From Microcella sp. (GTDB lineage Bacteria > Actinomycetota > Actinomycetes > Actinomycetales > Microbacteriaceae): 16,969 bases of DNA. A program made the position numbers and the translations under genes. The notes under the pieces are model-generated. The model was not told the DNA's origin and searched no databases. It worked only from the letters and a program-made list of their open reading frames with translations. The stretch covers positions 1 through 16,969 of the forward strand of contig JAIWOM010000006.1 in assembly GCA_020216895.1 (NCBI GenBank), written 5' to 3'. Position 1 is the first letter of the stretch. Every line of letters starts with the position of its first letter. Of this stretch, positions 1 through 8,430 are shown one piece after another.

Positions 1-277
1 CGCGAGCGACGGCAACCCGGGGTCGAACTTCTCCACGAGCATGCCGCTGGCGGTGGCGCTCGCGGTGCGCGAGCTCGGCATGACTCCGCTCGAGGCGCTG
101 GCCGCGGCGACCCGCGGGGGAGCGCGGGCTCTGCGGCGGGGTGATGTCGGGCACCTGGGGGTGGGCGCGCGGGGCGATGCGATCATCCTGGATGCGCCCG
201 ACCACCGCTACCTCGCCTACCGGCCGGGCGTACCGCTGGTGCGACAGGTGCTCGTCGGCGGCGAGGCGACCGGCTAG
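1..277 (+). CDS. hutI: Imidazolonepropionase, C-terminal part (5' end outside window)
   Basis: The reading frame is open from base 2 and ends at TAG 275-277, giving about 91 residues of the C-terminus. The segment [15 protein letters not shown] followed by [13 protein letters not shown], an Ala-rich helix and [12 protein letters not shown] is the typical end of the amidohydrolase superfamily, and it most resembles HutI. HutI hydrolyses 4-imidazolone-5-propanoate to N-formimino-L-glutamate in cytosolic histidine degradation. In the family the D-x-NPG segment lies near the active site, and the closing strands (GDAIILD, then [10 protein letters not shown]) belong to the small composite beta-domain. 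The metal-binding HxH motif and the other catalytic residues would lie upstream, out of view. Other amidohydrolases share this end, so HutI is a family-level call. Confidence 0.82.
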   Translation, partial: ASDGNPGSNFSTSMPLAVALAVRELGMTPLEALAAATRGGARALRRGDVGHLGVGARGDAIILDAPDHRYLAYRPGVPLVRQVLVGGEATG

Positions 278-316
278 GCTCCTGCCACCGCAGTCGGAAG
301 GTCGAGGAGGTCCGCG

Positions 317-772
317 ATGGCGCGACGCATCATCATCGAGGTGCTGCTCATCCTCGTCCTGACGATCCTGCTCGCCTGGACGGTGCTCGGCGCCTTCGCG
401 CTCACCGACTCGGCCGACCCGGTCGGAACCTTCGTCGATCAGACACCGCGGGTGCTCTTCGGGCTGCTCGGCATCGGCCTCGCCCTGTGGGCCATCCTGC
501 TGATCATCGGCGCCATCGTTTATCGGCGACGGCCGGCGGGGTGGCGCGTGGCGACGCACCTGTTCTCGTTGCTGGTCGCCCTCGCGGTCAACATCGGTGT
601 CTTTGCGCTGGTCACCGCCGCCGCGGGCGGCTCGGGCGGCGAGGACTGGGGGATGCTGGTCGTCGCGATTGCCGGCGCCGCGGCCGCGGCGGTGTTCGTC
701 GCCGGCGTCGTCGTGGTGCTCGTGGTCGAGCTGCTGGTGCTCCCGAAGCTCGGCGAACCCGCCAATACGTAG
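317..772 (+). CDS. Four-helix integral membrane protein, unknown function
   Basis: This is a 151-residue protein of a family I do not recognise. Hydrophobicity suggests four membrane helices at about residues 5-29, 46-69, 79-103 and 111-143. A basic RRR at 70-72 lies after helix 2, as expected for a cytoplasmic loop, and the C-terminal tail is short and polar. The N-terminal MARR fits a cytoplasmic N-terminus. The start at 317 is supported by GAGGAGG at 304-310, six bases upstream. The gene starts 39 bases after hutI, so the two may be co-transcribed, but the hutI stop codon also overlaps a TAGGCT hexamer (275-280) that could be a -10 element. No catalytic motif is visible. A small membrane-stress or permease-like protein is possible, but no function can be assigned. 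Confidence 0.75.
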   Translation: MARRIIIEVLLILVLTILLAWTVLGAFALTDSADPVGTFVDQTPRVLFGLLGIGLALWAILLIIGAIVYRRRPAGWRVATHLFSLLVALAVNIGVFALVTAAAGGSGGEDWGMLVVAIAGAAAAAVFVAGVVVVLVVELLVLPKLGEPANT

Positions 773-787
773 CGCGACACGCCCGGG

Positions 788-816
788 TTGCACGGACTGT
801 ACAGGTGTGGCAGACT
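788..816 (+). promoter_or_regulatory. Candidate S10-cluster promoter (-35 TTGCAC, -10 CAGACT)
   Basis: TTGCAC at 788-793 and CAGACT at 811-816 are separated by 17 bases, a standard sigma70/SigA-like layout. The -10 matches the consensus at 3 of 6 positions, including the A at position 2 and the final T. Transcription would start near 823, which leaves a leader of about 370 bases before rpsJ. This is the best paired hexamer in the gene-free stretch, but it was found by eye only. Confidence 0.45.
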
Positions 817-822
817 TTCCTG

Positions 823-1194
823 GTTCCACACGCCGTGCTTTCGCGCGGCTCACTGCCCGGCAGTGCATAGGACGAGCTTCGCACCGAGGGCCCGAGAGGG
901 CCGTCGCGAGCGGGAAGCCATGAGCCTAGGCCGCAGGCAGAAGAACACAGCTTAAGCCGACACCACTCAGCTCCGGGGAGACCCGTGTGCCTGAACCGGG
1001 CGACACGCCCGGGCGCGGGGGTCGGCGGCAGGCGTTGGATCGACGAGGCCGAATCCGAGCCGTGCGCGAGCGCGGGCGGGCTGCAACCAGGCGATTGACG
1101 TTTGACAGAAGAACAGTGGTGCGACAGCGAATTGCGCTCCGCGTGAGGTGCGCCCCGACGGGCGCATCACGTCCAAGAAGGAAGAGAGTTGAGC
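823..1194 (+). promoter_or_regulatory. Long structured 5' leader of the S10 cluster
   Basis: Bases 773-1194 hold no convincing gene. Downstream of the candidate promoter are four local hairpins. At 851-865, CACTGC pairs with GCAGTG. At 885-906, GGCCC and GGGCC close a GAGA tetraloop, and CGA/TCG extends the stem past one mismatch. At 996-1012, CCGGGCG pairs with CGCCCGG. At 1143-1170 a long stem lies just before the rpsJ ribosome binding site. A short reading frame with a good Shine-Dalgarno also starts at 987. In E. coli the S10 leader mediates L4 autoregulation. A similar role here is inference, because I recognise no known motif. Confidence 0.45.
1143..1170 (+). promoter_or_regulatory. Hairpin just upstream of the rpsJ ribosome binding site
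   Basis: GTGA (1143-1146) pairs with TCAC (1167-1170) and TGCGCCC (1149-1155) pairs with GGGCGCA (1160-1166). The loop is CGAC, with a GG bulge on the 5' side, so there are 11 base pairs in total. It ends seven bases before the purine-rich AAGGAAGAGAG that serves as the rpsJ Shine-Dalgarno region. It could modulate initiation or mark a processing site. No poly-U tract follows, so a terminator is less likely. Confidence 0.5.
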
Positions 1195-1503
1195 ATGGCG
1201 GGACAGAAGATCCGCATCCGGCTTAAGTCGTATGACCACGCAGGTCTCGACGCATCGGCGCGCAAGATCGTGGACACGGTCACCCGTGCCGGCGCCACCG
1301 TCGTGGGCCCCGTGCCGCTGCCGACGGAGAAGAACGTGATCGCCGTCATCCGGTCGCCCCACAAGTACAAGGACAGCCGCGAGCACTTCGAGAAGCGCAC
1401 GCACAAGCGTCTCATCGACATCATCGACCCGACGCCGAAGGCGGTCGACTCGCTCATGCGCCTCGACCTGCCCGCCGACGTCAACATCGAGATCAAGCTC
1501 TAA
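1195..1503 (+). CDS. rpsJ: 30S ribosomal protein S10
   Basis: S10 is a protein of the 30S head and, as NusE, binds NusB in transcription antitermination. The 102-residue product starts [15 protein letters not shown] and contains the family core, including [12 protein letters not shown] and [13 protein letters not shown], then ends VNIEIKL. Length matches the bacterial family. I chose ATG 1195 because MAGQKIRI is the usual family start and AAGGAAGAGAG lies just upstream; an in-frame TTG at 1189 would add only two residues. It is the first gene of the S10 cluster and sits behind a long structured leader. rplC follows after 11 bases. Confidence 0.97.
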   Translation: MAGQKIRIRLKSYDHAGLDASARKIVDTVTRAGATVVGPVPLPTEKNVIAVIRSPHKYKDSREHFEKRTHKRLIDIIDPTPKAVDSLMRLDLPADVNIEIKL

Positions 1504-1514
1504 GGAACCCGGAC

Positions 1515-2165
1515 ATGTCTGCAACCAAGACGACCAAGGGTCTGCTGGGCACGAAGCTCGGCATGACGCAGGTGTGGGACGAGAACAACAAGCTCGTGCC
1601 CGTCACCGTCGTGGAGATCTCCCCCAACGTGGTGACGCAGGTGCGCACCCCCGAGGTCGACGGCTACGCCGCCGTTCAGATCGCCTACGGCGCCATCGAC
1701 CCGCGCAAGGTCACCAAGCCGCTGAGCGGCCACTTCGAGAAGGCCGGCACCACGCCGCGCCGTCACGTCACCGAGGTGCGCACGGCGGACGCCGCCGAGT
1801 ACACCCCCGGCCAGCAGCTCGCTGTCGACATCTTCGAGGCCGGCCAACTGGTCGACGTCGTCGGCACCAGCAAGGGCAAGGGCTTCGCCGGTGTCATGAA
1901 GCGCCACAACTTCAAGGGTGTCTCCGCCTCGCACGGTGCGCACCGCAACCACCGCAAGCCCGGCTCGATCGGCGCCTCGTCGACCCCCAGCCGCGTCTTC
2001 AAGGGCATGCGCATGGCGGGCCGCATGGGTGGTGACCGCGTGACGGTCCTCAACCTGAAGGTCCACTCGGTCGACCTCGAGAAGGGTCTGCTGCTCGTCA
2101 AGGGCGCGGTTCCCGGTGCTCGCGGCCGTCTTGTTTTCGTCCGCAACGCCGTGAAGGGAGCGTAA
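1515..2165 (+). CDS. rplC: 50S ribosomal protein L3
   Basis: L3 is an early 23S rRNA assembly protein whose long loop reaches toward the peptidyl transferase centre. The 216-residue product begins [19 protein letters not shown] and carries the signature [15 protein letters not shown] (121-135), then [13 protein letters not shown] and [12 protein letters not shown] (162-173). In E. coli a glutamine in the GSIGQ segment is methylated by PrmB. Here the matching position is Ala154 (GSIGA), so that modification cannot occur at this site. The start ATG follows AAGGAA at 1502-1507, which overlaps the rpsJ stop. The next gene, rplD, begins five bases after the stop. Confidence 0.97.
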   Translation: MSATKTTKGLLGTKLGMTQVWDENNKLVPVTVVEISPNVVTQVRTPEVDGYAAVQIAYGAIDPRKVTKPLSGHFEKAGTTPRRHVTEVRTADAAEYTPGQQLAVDIFEAGQLVDVVGTSKGKGFAGVMKRHNFKGVSASHGAHRNHRKPGSIGASSTPSRVFKGMRMAGRMGGDRVTVLNLKVHSVDLEKGLLLVKGAVPGARGRLVFVRNAVKGA

Positions 2166-2170
2166 GCGCC

Positions 2171-2818
2171 ATGGCTACCTCGCTCGACGTGATCGACGCC
2201 GCCGGCAAGAAGACCGGTTCGGTCGACCTGCCCGCCGCCGTCTTCGACGTTCAGACCAATGTCCCGCTGCTGCATCAGGTCGTCGTGGCCCAGCTCGCGG
2301 CCGCTCGCCAGGGCACCCACTCGACCAAGGGTCGCGGTGAGGTCTCCGGTTCGGGTGTCAAGCCGTTCAAGCAGAAGGGCACCGGCCGCAGCCGTCAGGG
2401 CTCGGTGCGTGCGCCGGAGCACCGCGGCGGTGGCATCGTCCACGGTCCGACCCCGCGCAACTACGCGCAGCGCACCCCCAAGAAGATGATCGCCGCCGCC
2501 CTGCTGGGCGCGCTCAGCGACCGTGCTCGGGGCGAGCGTCTGCACGTCGTCGAGACCTTCGGCAGCGACGCGCCCTCGACCAAGGCCGCGGCCGCCGTGC
2601 TCGCGCAGCTCAACACGGGCCGCAACGTGCTCGTGGTGATCGAGCGCGACGACGAGATCAACCTCAAGAGCGTGCGCAACCTCAAGGGTCTGCACGTGAT
2701 CAGCCCCGACCAGCTCAACGCGTACGACGTGCTGGTCAGCGACGACATCGTGTTCACGAGGGGCGCCTACAACGCCTTCGTGGCCGCGAAGACGAAGAAG
2801 GAAGAGGTCGGCGCATGA
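2171..2818 (+). CDS. rplD: 50S ribosomal protein L4
   Basis: L4 (uL4) binds 23S rRNA domain I, and its extended loop lines the exit-tunnel constriction. The loop is visible at about residues 54-98 as [20 protein letters not shown], then [15 protein letters not shown] and HGPTPRNY. The globular Rossmann-like part follows, ending KTKKEEVGA; 215 residues is normal. In E. coli L4 also represses its own operon through the S10 leader, so the long leader at 823-1194 is a natural place to look for the same here, although no L4 site is recognised. GGGAG at the end of rplC serves as the ribosome binding site. The stop overlaps the rplW start (ATGA). Confidence 0.97.
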   Translation: MATSLDVIDAAGKKTGSVDLPAAVFDVQTNVPLLHQVVVAQLAAARQGTHSTKGRGEVSGSGVKPFKQKGTGRSRQGSVRAPEHRGGGIVHGPTPRNYAQRTPKKMIAAALLGALSDRARGERLHVVETFGSDAPSTKAAAAVLAQLNTGRNVLVVIERDDEINLKSVRNLKGLHVISPDQLNAYDVLVSDDIVFTRGAYNAFVAAKTKKEEVGA

Positions 2819-3126
2819 GCATCCACGCTGTCGCCCAGAACAAGGACCCGCGCGACATCATCATCGCGCCGGTCGTGAGCGAGAAGAGCTACGCGCTCAT
2901 CGACGATGGCAAGTACACCTTCCTCGTCGACACCCGTGCGAACAAGACCGAGATCAAGCTCGCCATCGAGAAGATCTTCAACGTCAAGGTCGCCTCGGTG
3001 AACACGCTCAACCGCACGGGCAAGACCCGCCGCACCCGCTTCGGCATCGGCAAGCGCAAGGACACCAAGCGCGCCATCGTCACGCTGAAGTCGGGCTCCA
3101 TCGACATCTTCACGGCCGTCGGCTAG
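2815..3126 (+). CDS. rplW: 50S ribosomal protein L23
   Basis: L23 (uL23) sits beside the polypeptide exit and is the docking site for trigger factor, SRP and the Sec translocon. The 103-residue product has the family pattern [13 protein letters not shown] (14-26), then [16 protein letters not shown] and [16 protein letters not shown], and ends with a GSIDIF strand. The surface equivalent of the E. coli trigger-factor-binding VSEK segment is present (21-24). The start overlaps the rplD stop by four bases (ATGA), which suggests translational coupling. rplB follows after 19 bases. Confidence 0.97.
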   Translation: MSIHAVAQNKDPRDIIIAPVVSEKSYALIDDGKYTFLVDTRANKTEIKLAIEKIFNVKVASVNTLNRTGKTRRTRFGIGKRKDTKRAIVTLKSGSIDIFTAVG

Positions 3127-3145
3127 GCACGAAGGACACACGACA

Positions 3146-3982
<837 letters not shown>

Positions 3983-3997
3983 TAGGAGTCGAGAACA

Positions 3998-4279
3998 ATG
4001 CCTCGCAGTCTCAAGAAGGGTCCGTTCGTCGACGACCACCTGCTCCGCAAGGTGTTCGCCCAGAACGAGGCCAGCACGAAGAACGTCATCAAGACCTGGT
4101 CGCGCCGTTCGATGATCGTCCCCGCCATGCTCGGGCACACCATCGCCGTGCACGACGGCCGCAAGCACATCCCCGTGTTCGTGACCGAGACCATGGTCGG
4201 CCACAAGCTCGGCGAGTTCGCGCCGACCCGCACCTTCCGCGGCCACGAGAAGGACGACAAGAAGGGTCGTCGCCGGTAA
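3998..4279 (+). CDS. rpsS: 30S ribosomal protein S19
   Basis: S19 (uS19) lies in the 30S head, forms a heterodimer with S13, and contacts tRNA and the intersubunit bridge. The 93-residue product has the conserved order [34 protein letters not shown] (33-51), then [13 protein letters not shown] and TRTFRGH, ending in a short basic KDDKKGRRR tail. Length is normal. AGGAG at 3984-3988 gives a good ribosome binding site with nine-base spacing. It sits between rplB and rplV in the standard S10 order. Confidence 0.97.
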   Translation: MPRSLKKGPFVDDHLLRKVFAQNEASTKNVIKTWSRRSMIVPAMLGHTIAVHDGRKHIPVFVTETMVGHKLGEFAPTRTFRGHEKDDKKGRRR

Positions 4280-4306
4280 CCCGGCGGCGTGAAGAGGAGT
4301 ACAGAC

Positions 4307-4702
4307 ATGGTGGAGTCGATCGCCCGCGTGCGACACATCCGCGTGACGCCTCAGAAGGCTCGTCGCGTCGTCGACATGATCCGCGGCAAGCAGGCCCTCG
4401 AGGCGCTGGCCATCCTGAAGTTCGCCCCGCAGGCTGCGAGCGAGCCCGTCTACAAGCTCGTCGCGTCGGCCATGGCCAACGCCCGGGTGAAGGCGGACGC
4501 CGCGAACGCCTACCTCGACGAGCAGGACCTCTACATCTCCCGCGCGTTCGTGGATGAGGGCACGACCCTCAAGCGGTTCCAGCCGCGCGCCCAGGGCCGC
4601 GCGTTCCGCATCAACAAGCGCACCAGCCACATCACCGTCGTGCTCGCCACGCCGGACGAGCTGGTCGCCGCGGGCCCGAGCAAGAAGAAGGCGAGCAAGT
4701 AG
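4307..4702 (+). CDS. rplV: 50S ribosomal protein L22
   Basis: L22 (uL22) binds 23S rRNA, and its beta-hairpin lines the exit-tunnel constriction opposite L4, where macrolide-resistance mutations occur in other bacteria. The product starts [20 protein letters not shown] and has the tunnel-hairpin region [19 protein letters not shown] at about 91-109, then a Lys-rich end. I chose ATG 4307 (131 residues) because GAAGAGGAG at 4291-4299 lies seven bases upstream and [11 protein letters not shown] is the usual family start. An in-frame GTG at 4289 would add six residues but would place the Shine-Dalgarno inside the gene. rpsC starts two bases after the stop. Confidence 0.95.
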   Translation: MVESIARVRHIRVTPQKARRVVDMIRGKQALEALAILKFAPQAASEPVYKLVASAMANARVKADAANAYLDEQDLYISRAFVDEGTTLKRFQPRAQGRAFRINKRTSHITVVLATPDELVAAGPSKKKASK

Positions 4703-4704
4703 TC

Positions 4705-5478
4705 ATGGGTCAGAAAGTCAACCCGTACGGTTTCCGTCTCGGAATCACCACCGACCACGTGTCGCGCTGGTTCTCCGACAGCACCAAGCCCGGTCAGCGA
4801 TACGCCGACTACGTGGCGGAGGACGTCAAGATCCGCCGGATGCTCACCACGAGCCTCGACCGCGCCGGCGTGGCGCGCATCGAGATCGAGCGCACCCGCG
4901 ACCGCGTCCGCGTCGACATCCACACCGCCCGCCCGGGCATCGTGATCGGTCGCCGCGGTGCCGAGGCCGAGCGCATCCGCGCCGACCTCGAGAAGCTCAC
5001 CAAGAAGCAGATCCAGCTGAACATCCTCGAGGTGAAGAACCCCGAGGCCGAGGCGCAGCTGGTCGCCCAGGGCATCGCCGAGCAGCTGAGCGCCCGCGTG
5101 GCGTTCCGCCGCGCGATGCGCAAGGGCCTGCAGGGTGCGCAGCGCGCCGGCGCCAAGGGCGTCCGCATTCAGGTCTCGGGCCGTCTCGGCGGCGCCGAGA
5201 TGAGCCGGTCGGAGTTCTACCGCGAGGGTCGTGTGCCGCTGCACACGCTGCGCGCGAACATCGACTACGGCTTCTACGAGGCCAAGACCACCTTCGGCCG
5301 CATCGGCGTGAAGGTCTGGATCTACAAGGGCGACATCACCAACAAGGAACTCGCTCGCGAGCAGGCGGCCCAGAAGTCGTCGCGCCCCGAGCGTCGTGAC
5401 TCGGACCGCGGTCCTCGTCGTGACGGTGGCCGTGGTGCCACCGCTGCGGTTCCCGTCGCGGCCGGAGCGGAAGGCTAG
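4705..5478 (+). CDS. rpsC: 30S ribosomal protein S3
   Basis: S3 (uS3) forms part of the mRNA entry tunnel with S4 and S5 and contributes helicase activity. The 257-residue product starts [14 protein letters not shown]. It has a type II KH domain with the GRRG loop at 82-85 ([16 protein letters not shown]) and the S3 C-terminal domain with [18 protein letters not shown] and [19 protein letters not shown]. The last about 40 residues (from SSRPERR) are an Arg/Gly/Ala-rich low-complexity tail, longer than in E. coli. It begins two bases after rplV with only a weak Shine-Dalgarno, which fits coupled translation. rplP follows after five bases. Confidence 0.97.
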   Translation: MGQKVNPYGFRLGITTDHVSRWFSDSTKPGQRYADYVAEDVKIRRMLTTSLDRAGVARIEIERTRDRVRVDIHTARPGIVIGRRGAEAERIRADLEKLTKKQIQLNILEVKNPEAEAQLVAQGIAEQLSARVAFRRAMRKGLQGAQRAGAKGVRIQVSGRLGGAEMSRSEFYREGRVPLHTLRANIDYGFYEAKTTFGRIGVKVWIYKGDITNKELAREQAAQKSSRPERRDSDRGPRRDGGRGATAAVPVAAGAEG

Positions 5479-5483
5479 GAACA

Positions 5484-5903
5484 ATGCTGATTCCCCGCAA
5501 GGTCAAGTACCGCAAGCAGCACCACCCCAAGCGGAGTGGGCACGCGACCGGTGGCACCGAGGTCACGTTCGGCGAGTTCGGCATCCAGGCCCTCACCCCC
5601 GCGTATGTGACGAACCGGCAGATCGAGTCCGCTCGTATCGCCATGACGCGTCACATCAAGCGTGGCGGCAAGGTCTGGATCAACATCTACCCCGACCGTC
5701 CGCTCACCAAGAAGCCGGCCGAGACCCGCATGGGTTCCGGTAAGGGTTCGCCCGAGTGGTGGGTCGCGAACGTCAAGCCGGGTCGCGTCCTCTTCGAGGT
5801 CGCGGGCGTCAACGAGCAGCTCGCTCGTGAGGCCATGACCCGTGCGATTCACAAGCTGCCCCTCAAGGCACGCATCATCAAGCGCGAGGGAGGCGACGCG
5901 TAA
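5484..5903 (+). CDS. rplP: 50S ribosomal protein L16
   Basis: L16 (uL16) is a late-assembling protein near the A site that helps position aminoacyl-tRNA. The 139-residue product starts [19 protein letters not shown] and includes [17 protein letters not shown] (55-71), [14 protein letters not shown] (75-88) and [14 protein letters not shown]. Arg82 in TRMGSGKG aligns with the arginine hydroxylated in E. coli L16; I cannot tell whether it is modified here. AGGAACA directly precedes the ATG. The stop TAA overlaps the rpmC start by one base (TAATG), so rpmC translation is probably coupled. Confidence 0.97.
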   Translation: MLIPRKVKYRKQHHPKRSGHATGGTEVTFGEFGIQALTPAYVTNRQIESARIAMTRHIKRGGKVWINIYPDRPLTKKPAETRMGSGKGSPEWWVANVKPGRVLFEVAGVNEQLAREAMTRAIHKLPLKARIIKREGGDA

Positions 5904-6247
5904 TGGCGATCGGATCGAAGGAGCTGGCGCCCGCCGAGCTCGACACGTTTGAGGACGAGCGTCTCGTCGACGAGCTGAAGAAGGCCAAGGAGGAGCTGTT
6001 CAACCTGCGCTTCCAGGCCGCGACCGGTCAGCTCGAGAGCCACGGCCGCCTGCGCGCGGTCAAGCGCGACATCGCGCGGATCTACACGATCATCCGCGAG
6101 CGCGAGCTCGGCCTGCGCGCCACCCCGGCGCCGCTCGAGCTGCCGGAGAAGCCGGCCAAGAAGGCGGCGAAGGCGAAGGCGGATGCTCCCGCTGAGGCCG
6201 AGGCCGCTGAGGCAGCGCCGGCGAAGAACACTGAGGAGAAGAACTGA
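5903..6247 (+). CDS. rpmC: 50S ribosomal protein L29 with extended C-terminal tail
   Basis: L29 (uL29) sits next to L23 at the tunnel exit. Residues 1-70 hold the two-helix hairpin fold with the signature [16 protein letters not shown] (29-44) and [20 protein letters not shown]. Typical bacterial L29 ends near residue 65-70. Here about 40 more residues (75-114) form an Ala/Lys/Glu/Pro-rich tail that should be disordered and would project near the exit. Similar extensions occur in other actinobacteria from general knowledge. The gene overlaps rplP and rpsQ by one base each (TAATG, TGATG). Confidence 0.95.
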   Translation: MAIGSKELAPAELDTFEDERLVDELKKAKEELFNLRFQAATGQLESHGRLRAVKRDIARIYTIIRERELGLRATPAPLELPEKPAKKAAKAKADAPAEAEAAEAAPAKNTEEKN

Positions 6248-6567
6248 TGGCGACGACCGAGAAGAAGGCCGCAGCTGGCCACGAGTCGGCCGAGCACGAC
6301 GTTCGCGACGCCTCGGCGCGCGGCTACCGCAAGGTCCGCCGCGGGTACGTCACGAGCGACAAGATGGACAAGACCATCGTCGTCGAGGTCGAGGACCGCG
6401 TGAAGCACCCGCTCTACGGCAAGGTCATGCGTCGCACCTCGAAGGTCAAGGCTCACGACGAGCAGAACACCGCCGGCATCGGCGACCTCGTCCTGATCTC
6501 TGAGACCCGCCCCCTGTCCGCCACGAAGCGCTGGCGCCTCGTCGAGATCCTCGAGAAGGCCAAGTAG
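6247..6567 (+). CDS. rpsQ: 30S ribosomal protein S17
   Basis: S17 (uS17) is a primary 16S rRNA-binding protein of the 30S body with an OB fold. The core runs from about residue 26 with [35 protein letters not shown] (48-62), [15 protein letters not shown] (76-90) and KRWRLVEIL. The first about 25 residues ([18 protein letters not shown]) are an extension compared with the roughly 85-residue E. coli protein. The ATG overlaps the rpmC stop (TGATG). It is the last gene of the S10 set; a 32-base gap then leads to rplN with no terminator visible, so transcription probably continues into the spc genes. Confidence 0.96.
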   Translation: MATTEKKAAAGHESAEHDVRDASARGYRKVRRGYVTSDKMDKTIVVEVEDRVKHPLYGKVMRRTSKVKAHDEQNTAGIGDLVLISETRPLSATKRWRLVEILEKAK

Positions 6568-6599
6568 GCCCGCGCCTGCTTGTCCACTAGGAGACAGAA

Positions 6600-6968
6600 A
6601 TGATCCAGCAGGAATCCCGGCTCAAGGTCGCCGACAACACCGGCGCCAAGGAGCTGCTCACCATCCGCGTGCTCGGAGGCTCCGGCCGCCGCTACGCGGG
6701 CCTCGGTGACGTCATCGTCGCGACCGTCAAGGACGCGATCCCCGGCGGCAACGTCAAGAAGGGCGACGTCGTCAAGGCGGTCGTGGTGCGCACCGTCAAG
6801 CAGACCCGTCGTCCCGACGGCTCGTACATCAAGTTCGACGAGAACGCCGCTGTCATCCTCAAGAATGACGGCGACCCTCGTGGGACCCGCATCTTCGGAC
6901 CGGTCGGTCGCGAGCTCCGCGACAAGAAGTTCATGAAGATCGTCTCGCTCGCCCCGGAGGTGCTCTAG
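6600..6968 (+). CDS. rplN: 50S ribosomal protein L14
   Basis: L14 (uL14) lies on the 50S intersubunit face, contacts L19 and 16S rRNA, and is a docking site for the silencing factor RsfS in other bacteria. The 122-residue product begins [19 protein letters not shown] and has the signature region [15 protein letters not shown] (38-52), then [20 protein letters not shown] and [27 protein letters not shown] ending. Length is standard. AGGAG at 6589-6593 is six bases from the ATG. It opens the spc cluster, and rplX starts two bases after its stop. Confidence 0.97.
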   Translation: MIQQESRLKVADNTGAKELLTIRVLGGSGRRYAGLGDVIVATVKDAIPGGNVKKGDVVKAVVVRTVKQTRRPDGSYIKFDENAAVILKNDGDPRGTRIFGPVGRELRDKKFMKIVSLAPEVL

Positions 6969-6970
6969 CC

Positions 6971-7330
6971 ATGGCCAAGATCAAGAAGGGCGACCTCGTC
7001 CAGGTCATCAGCGGCGCCACCGAGGCCCGCGGCGGTGACCGTGGCAAGCAGGGTCGCGTCATCGAGGTCATCGCGGACAAGAACCGCGTGATCGTCGAGG
7101 GCGTCAACTACGTCACGAAGCACGTGCGCGTCGGCCAGACGCAGCGCGGCACGAAGACGGGTGGCATCGAGACCGCTGAGGCCCCGATCCACGTCTCCAA
7201 CGTGGCGCTCGTCGACCCGAAGACCAAGAAGCCGACCCGCGTGGGTTTCCGCGAGGAGGTCGTCGAGAAGAACGGCGTCAAGAAGACCGTCCGCGTGCGG
7301 TACGCCAAGAAGTCAGGTGAGAAGCTCTAA
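6971..7330 (+). CDS. rplX: 50S ribosomal protein L24
   Basis: L24 (uL24) is an assembly initiator that binds the 5' end of 23S rRNA and lies near the exit tunnel. The 119-residue product starts [15 protein letters not shown], carries the KOW motif through [20 protein letters not shown] (18-37), then [19 protein letters not shown], and ends in a basic segment. GGAGG at 6956-6960 precedes the start by ten bases. The stop TAA overlaps the rplE ATG by one base (TAATG). Confidence 0.97.
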   Translation: MAKIKKGDLVQVISGATEARGGDRGKQGRVIEVIADKNRVIVEGVNYVTKHVRVGQTQRGTKTGGIETAEAPIHVSNVALVDPKTKKPTRVGFREEVVEKNGVKKTVRVRYAKKSGEKL

Positions 7331-7935
7331 TGTCCACTGAAACTGCCGCGTCGACTGGCGCTGCCGTGGCGAACACGGTCCAGCCGCGCCTCAAGCAGAA
7401 GTACCGCTCGGAGATCAAGAAGCAGCTCACCGAGCAGTTCGGCTACGCGAACCCGATGCAGGTCCCCGGCCTCGTCAAGATCGTCGTGAACACCGGTGTC
7501 GGCGAGGCCGCCCGTGACTCGAAGGTCATCGACGGCGCCATCAAGGACCTCACCGCGATCACCGGCCAGAAGCCCATGGTCACCAAGGCCCGCAAGTCGA
7601 TCGCGCAGTTCAAGCTGCGCGAGGGCATGCCGATCGGCGCGCACGTCACGCTGCGCGGCGACCGCGCCTGGGAGTTCATGGACCGCCTGATCACCCTCGC
7701 CCTGCCCCGCATCCGCGACTTCCGCGGCCTCAGCGACCAGCAGTTCGACGGCAACGGCAACTACACCTTCGGTCTCCAGGAGCAGAGCGTGTTCCACGAG
7801 ATCGACCAGGACAAGATCGACCGCGTCCGCGGCTTCGACATCACCGTCGTCACGACCGCGAAGACGGATGACGAGGGCCGCGCCCTGCTGCGCGCCCTCG
7901 GCTTCCCCTTCCGCTCGAGCGACAGCGCCCAGTAA
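7330..7935 (+). CDS. rplE: 50S ribosomal protein L5
   Basis: L5 (uL5) binds 5S rRNA in the central protuberance and forms an intersubunit bridge with S13. The 201-residue product has an Ala/Thr-rich N-terminal extension of about 20 residues, then the core: [36 protein letters not shown] (38-57), [20 protein letters not shown] (78-97) and [20 protein letters not shown]. The family is usually about 180-190 residues, so only the N-terminal extension is unusual. In most bacteria and many actinobacteria rpsN (S14) follows, but here a 90-base structured gap leads straight to rpsH. Confidence 0.97.
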   Translation: MSTETAASTGAAVANTVQPRLKQKYRSEIKKQLTEQFGYANPMQVPGLVKIVVNTGVGEAARDSKVIDGAIKDLTAITGQKPMVTKARKSIAQFKLREGMPIGAHVTLRGDRAWEFMDRLITLALPRIRDFRGLSDQQFDGNGNYTFGLQEQSVFHEIDQDKIDRVRGFDITVVTTAKTDDEGRALLRALGFPFRSSDSAQ

Positions 7936-7945
7936 CACCCCAACC

Positions 7946-7991
7946 GGTCCTTCGGGGCCACGATCGGCCAGGTCGGCCCCGGTGTACCGGG
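7946..7991 (+). promoter_or_regulatory. Structured rplE-rpsH spacer with competing hairpins
   Basis: Three overlapping stems are visible. GGTCC (7946-7950) and GGGCC (7955-7959) close a TTCG tetraloop. GGGGCC (7954-7959) can instead pair with GGCCCC (7975-7980). CCCGG (7978-7982) pairs with CCGGG (7987-7991) across TGTA. The first two are mutually exclusive, as are the second and third, so the RNA could switch. It lies 34 bases upstream of rpsH, whose own Shine-Dalgarno is weak. In E. coli S8 represses spc mRNA near rplE; a comparable role here is inference. Confidence 0.42.
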
Positions 7992-8025
7992 AGTCGAAAC
8001 CGGACGAGAAACGGAAAACCGCATC

Positions 8026-8424
8026 ATGACGATGACAGATCCGGTCGCAGACCTGCTGACCAGACTGCGGAACGCCAACTCGGCGTACCACGACACGGTG
8101 TCGCTCCCCAGCTCCAAGCTGAAGACGCACATCGCTGAGATCCTCAAGCGCGAGGGCTACATCGCCGACTGGAGCGTCGCCGACGCCCGCGTCGGCAGCA
8201 CGCTGACCCTCTCGCTCAAGTACGGCCCGAACCGCGAGCGGTCGATCGCCGGCATCAAGCGCGTCTCGAAGCCGGGTCTGCGTGTCTACGCGAAGTCGAC
8301 CGAGATCCCCACCGTCCTCGGTGGCCTCGGTGTCGCGATCCTGTCGACCTCCTCGGGGCTCCTCACCGACCGCGAGGCGATGAAGAAGGGCGTGGGTGGG
8401 GAAGTCCTCGCCTACGTGTGGTGA
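8026..8424 (+). CDS. rpsH: 30S ribosomal protein S8
   Basis: S8 (uS8) binds helix 21 of 16S rRNA centrally and is a known translational repressor of spc genes in E. coli. The 132-residue product starts [23 protein letters not shown] and has [30 protein letters not shown] and the C-terminal signature [18 protein letters not shown] (104-121) before GGEVLAYVW. The ATG at 8026 matches the actinobacterial start. The purine run GAGAAACGGAAAA upstream is only a weak ribosome binding site, so initiation may depend on the folded spacer before it. rplF starts six bases after the stop. Confidence 0.97.
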   Translation: MTMTDPVADLLTRLRNANSAYHDTVSLPSSKLKTHIAEILKREGYIADWSVADARVGSTLTLSLKYGPNRERSIAGIKRVSKPGLRVYAKSTEIPTVLGGLGVAILSTSSGLLTDREAMKKGVGGEVLAYVW

Positions 8425-8430
8425 TCGGTC

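Noticed and set aside
612..884. Minus-strand frames opposite the membrane protein and in the leader
   Set aside because: They are Arg/Pro/Ser-rich shadow frames with no ribosome binding site or family pattern.
1102..1107. Perfect -35 hexamer TTGACA (with TTGACG at 1095) as a second S10 promoter
   Set aside because: No acceptable -10 is found 16-19 bases downstream (for example CAGCGA or AGCGAA), so it is not listed as a promoter, though a weak start near 1136 cannot be excluded.
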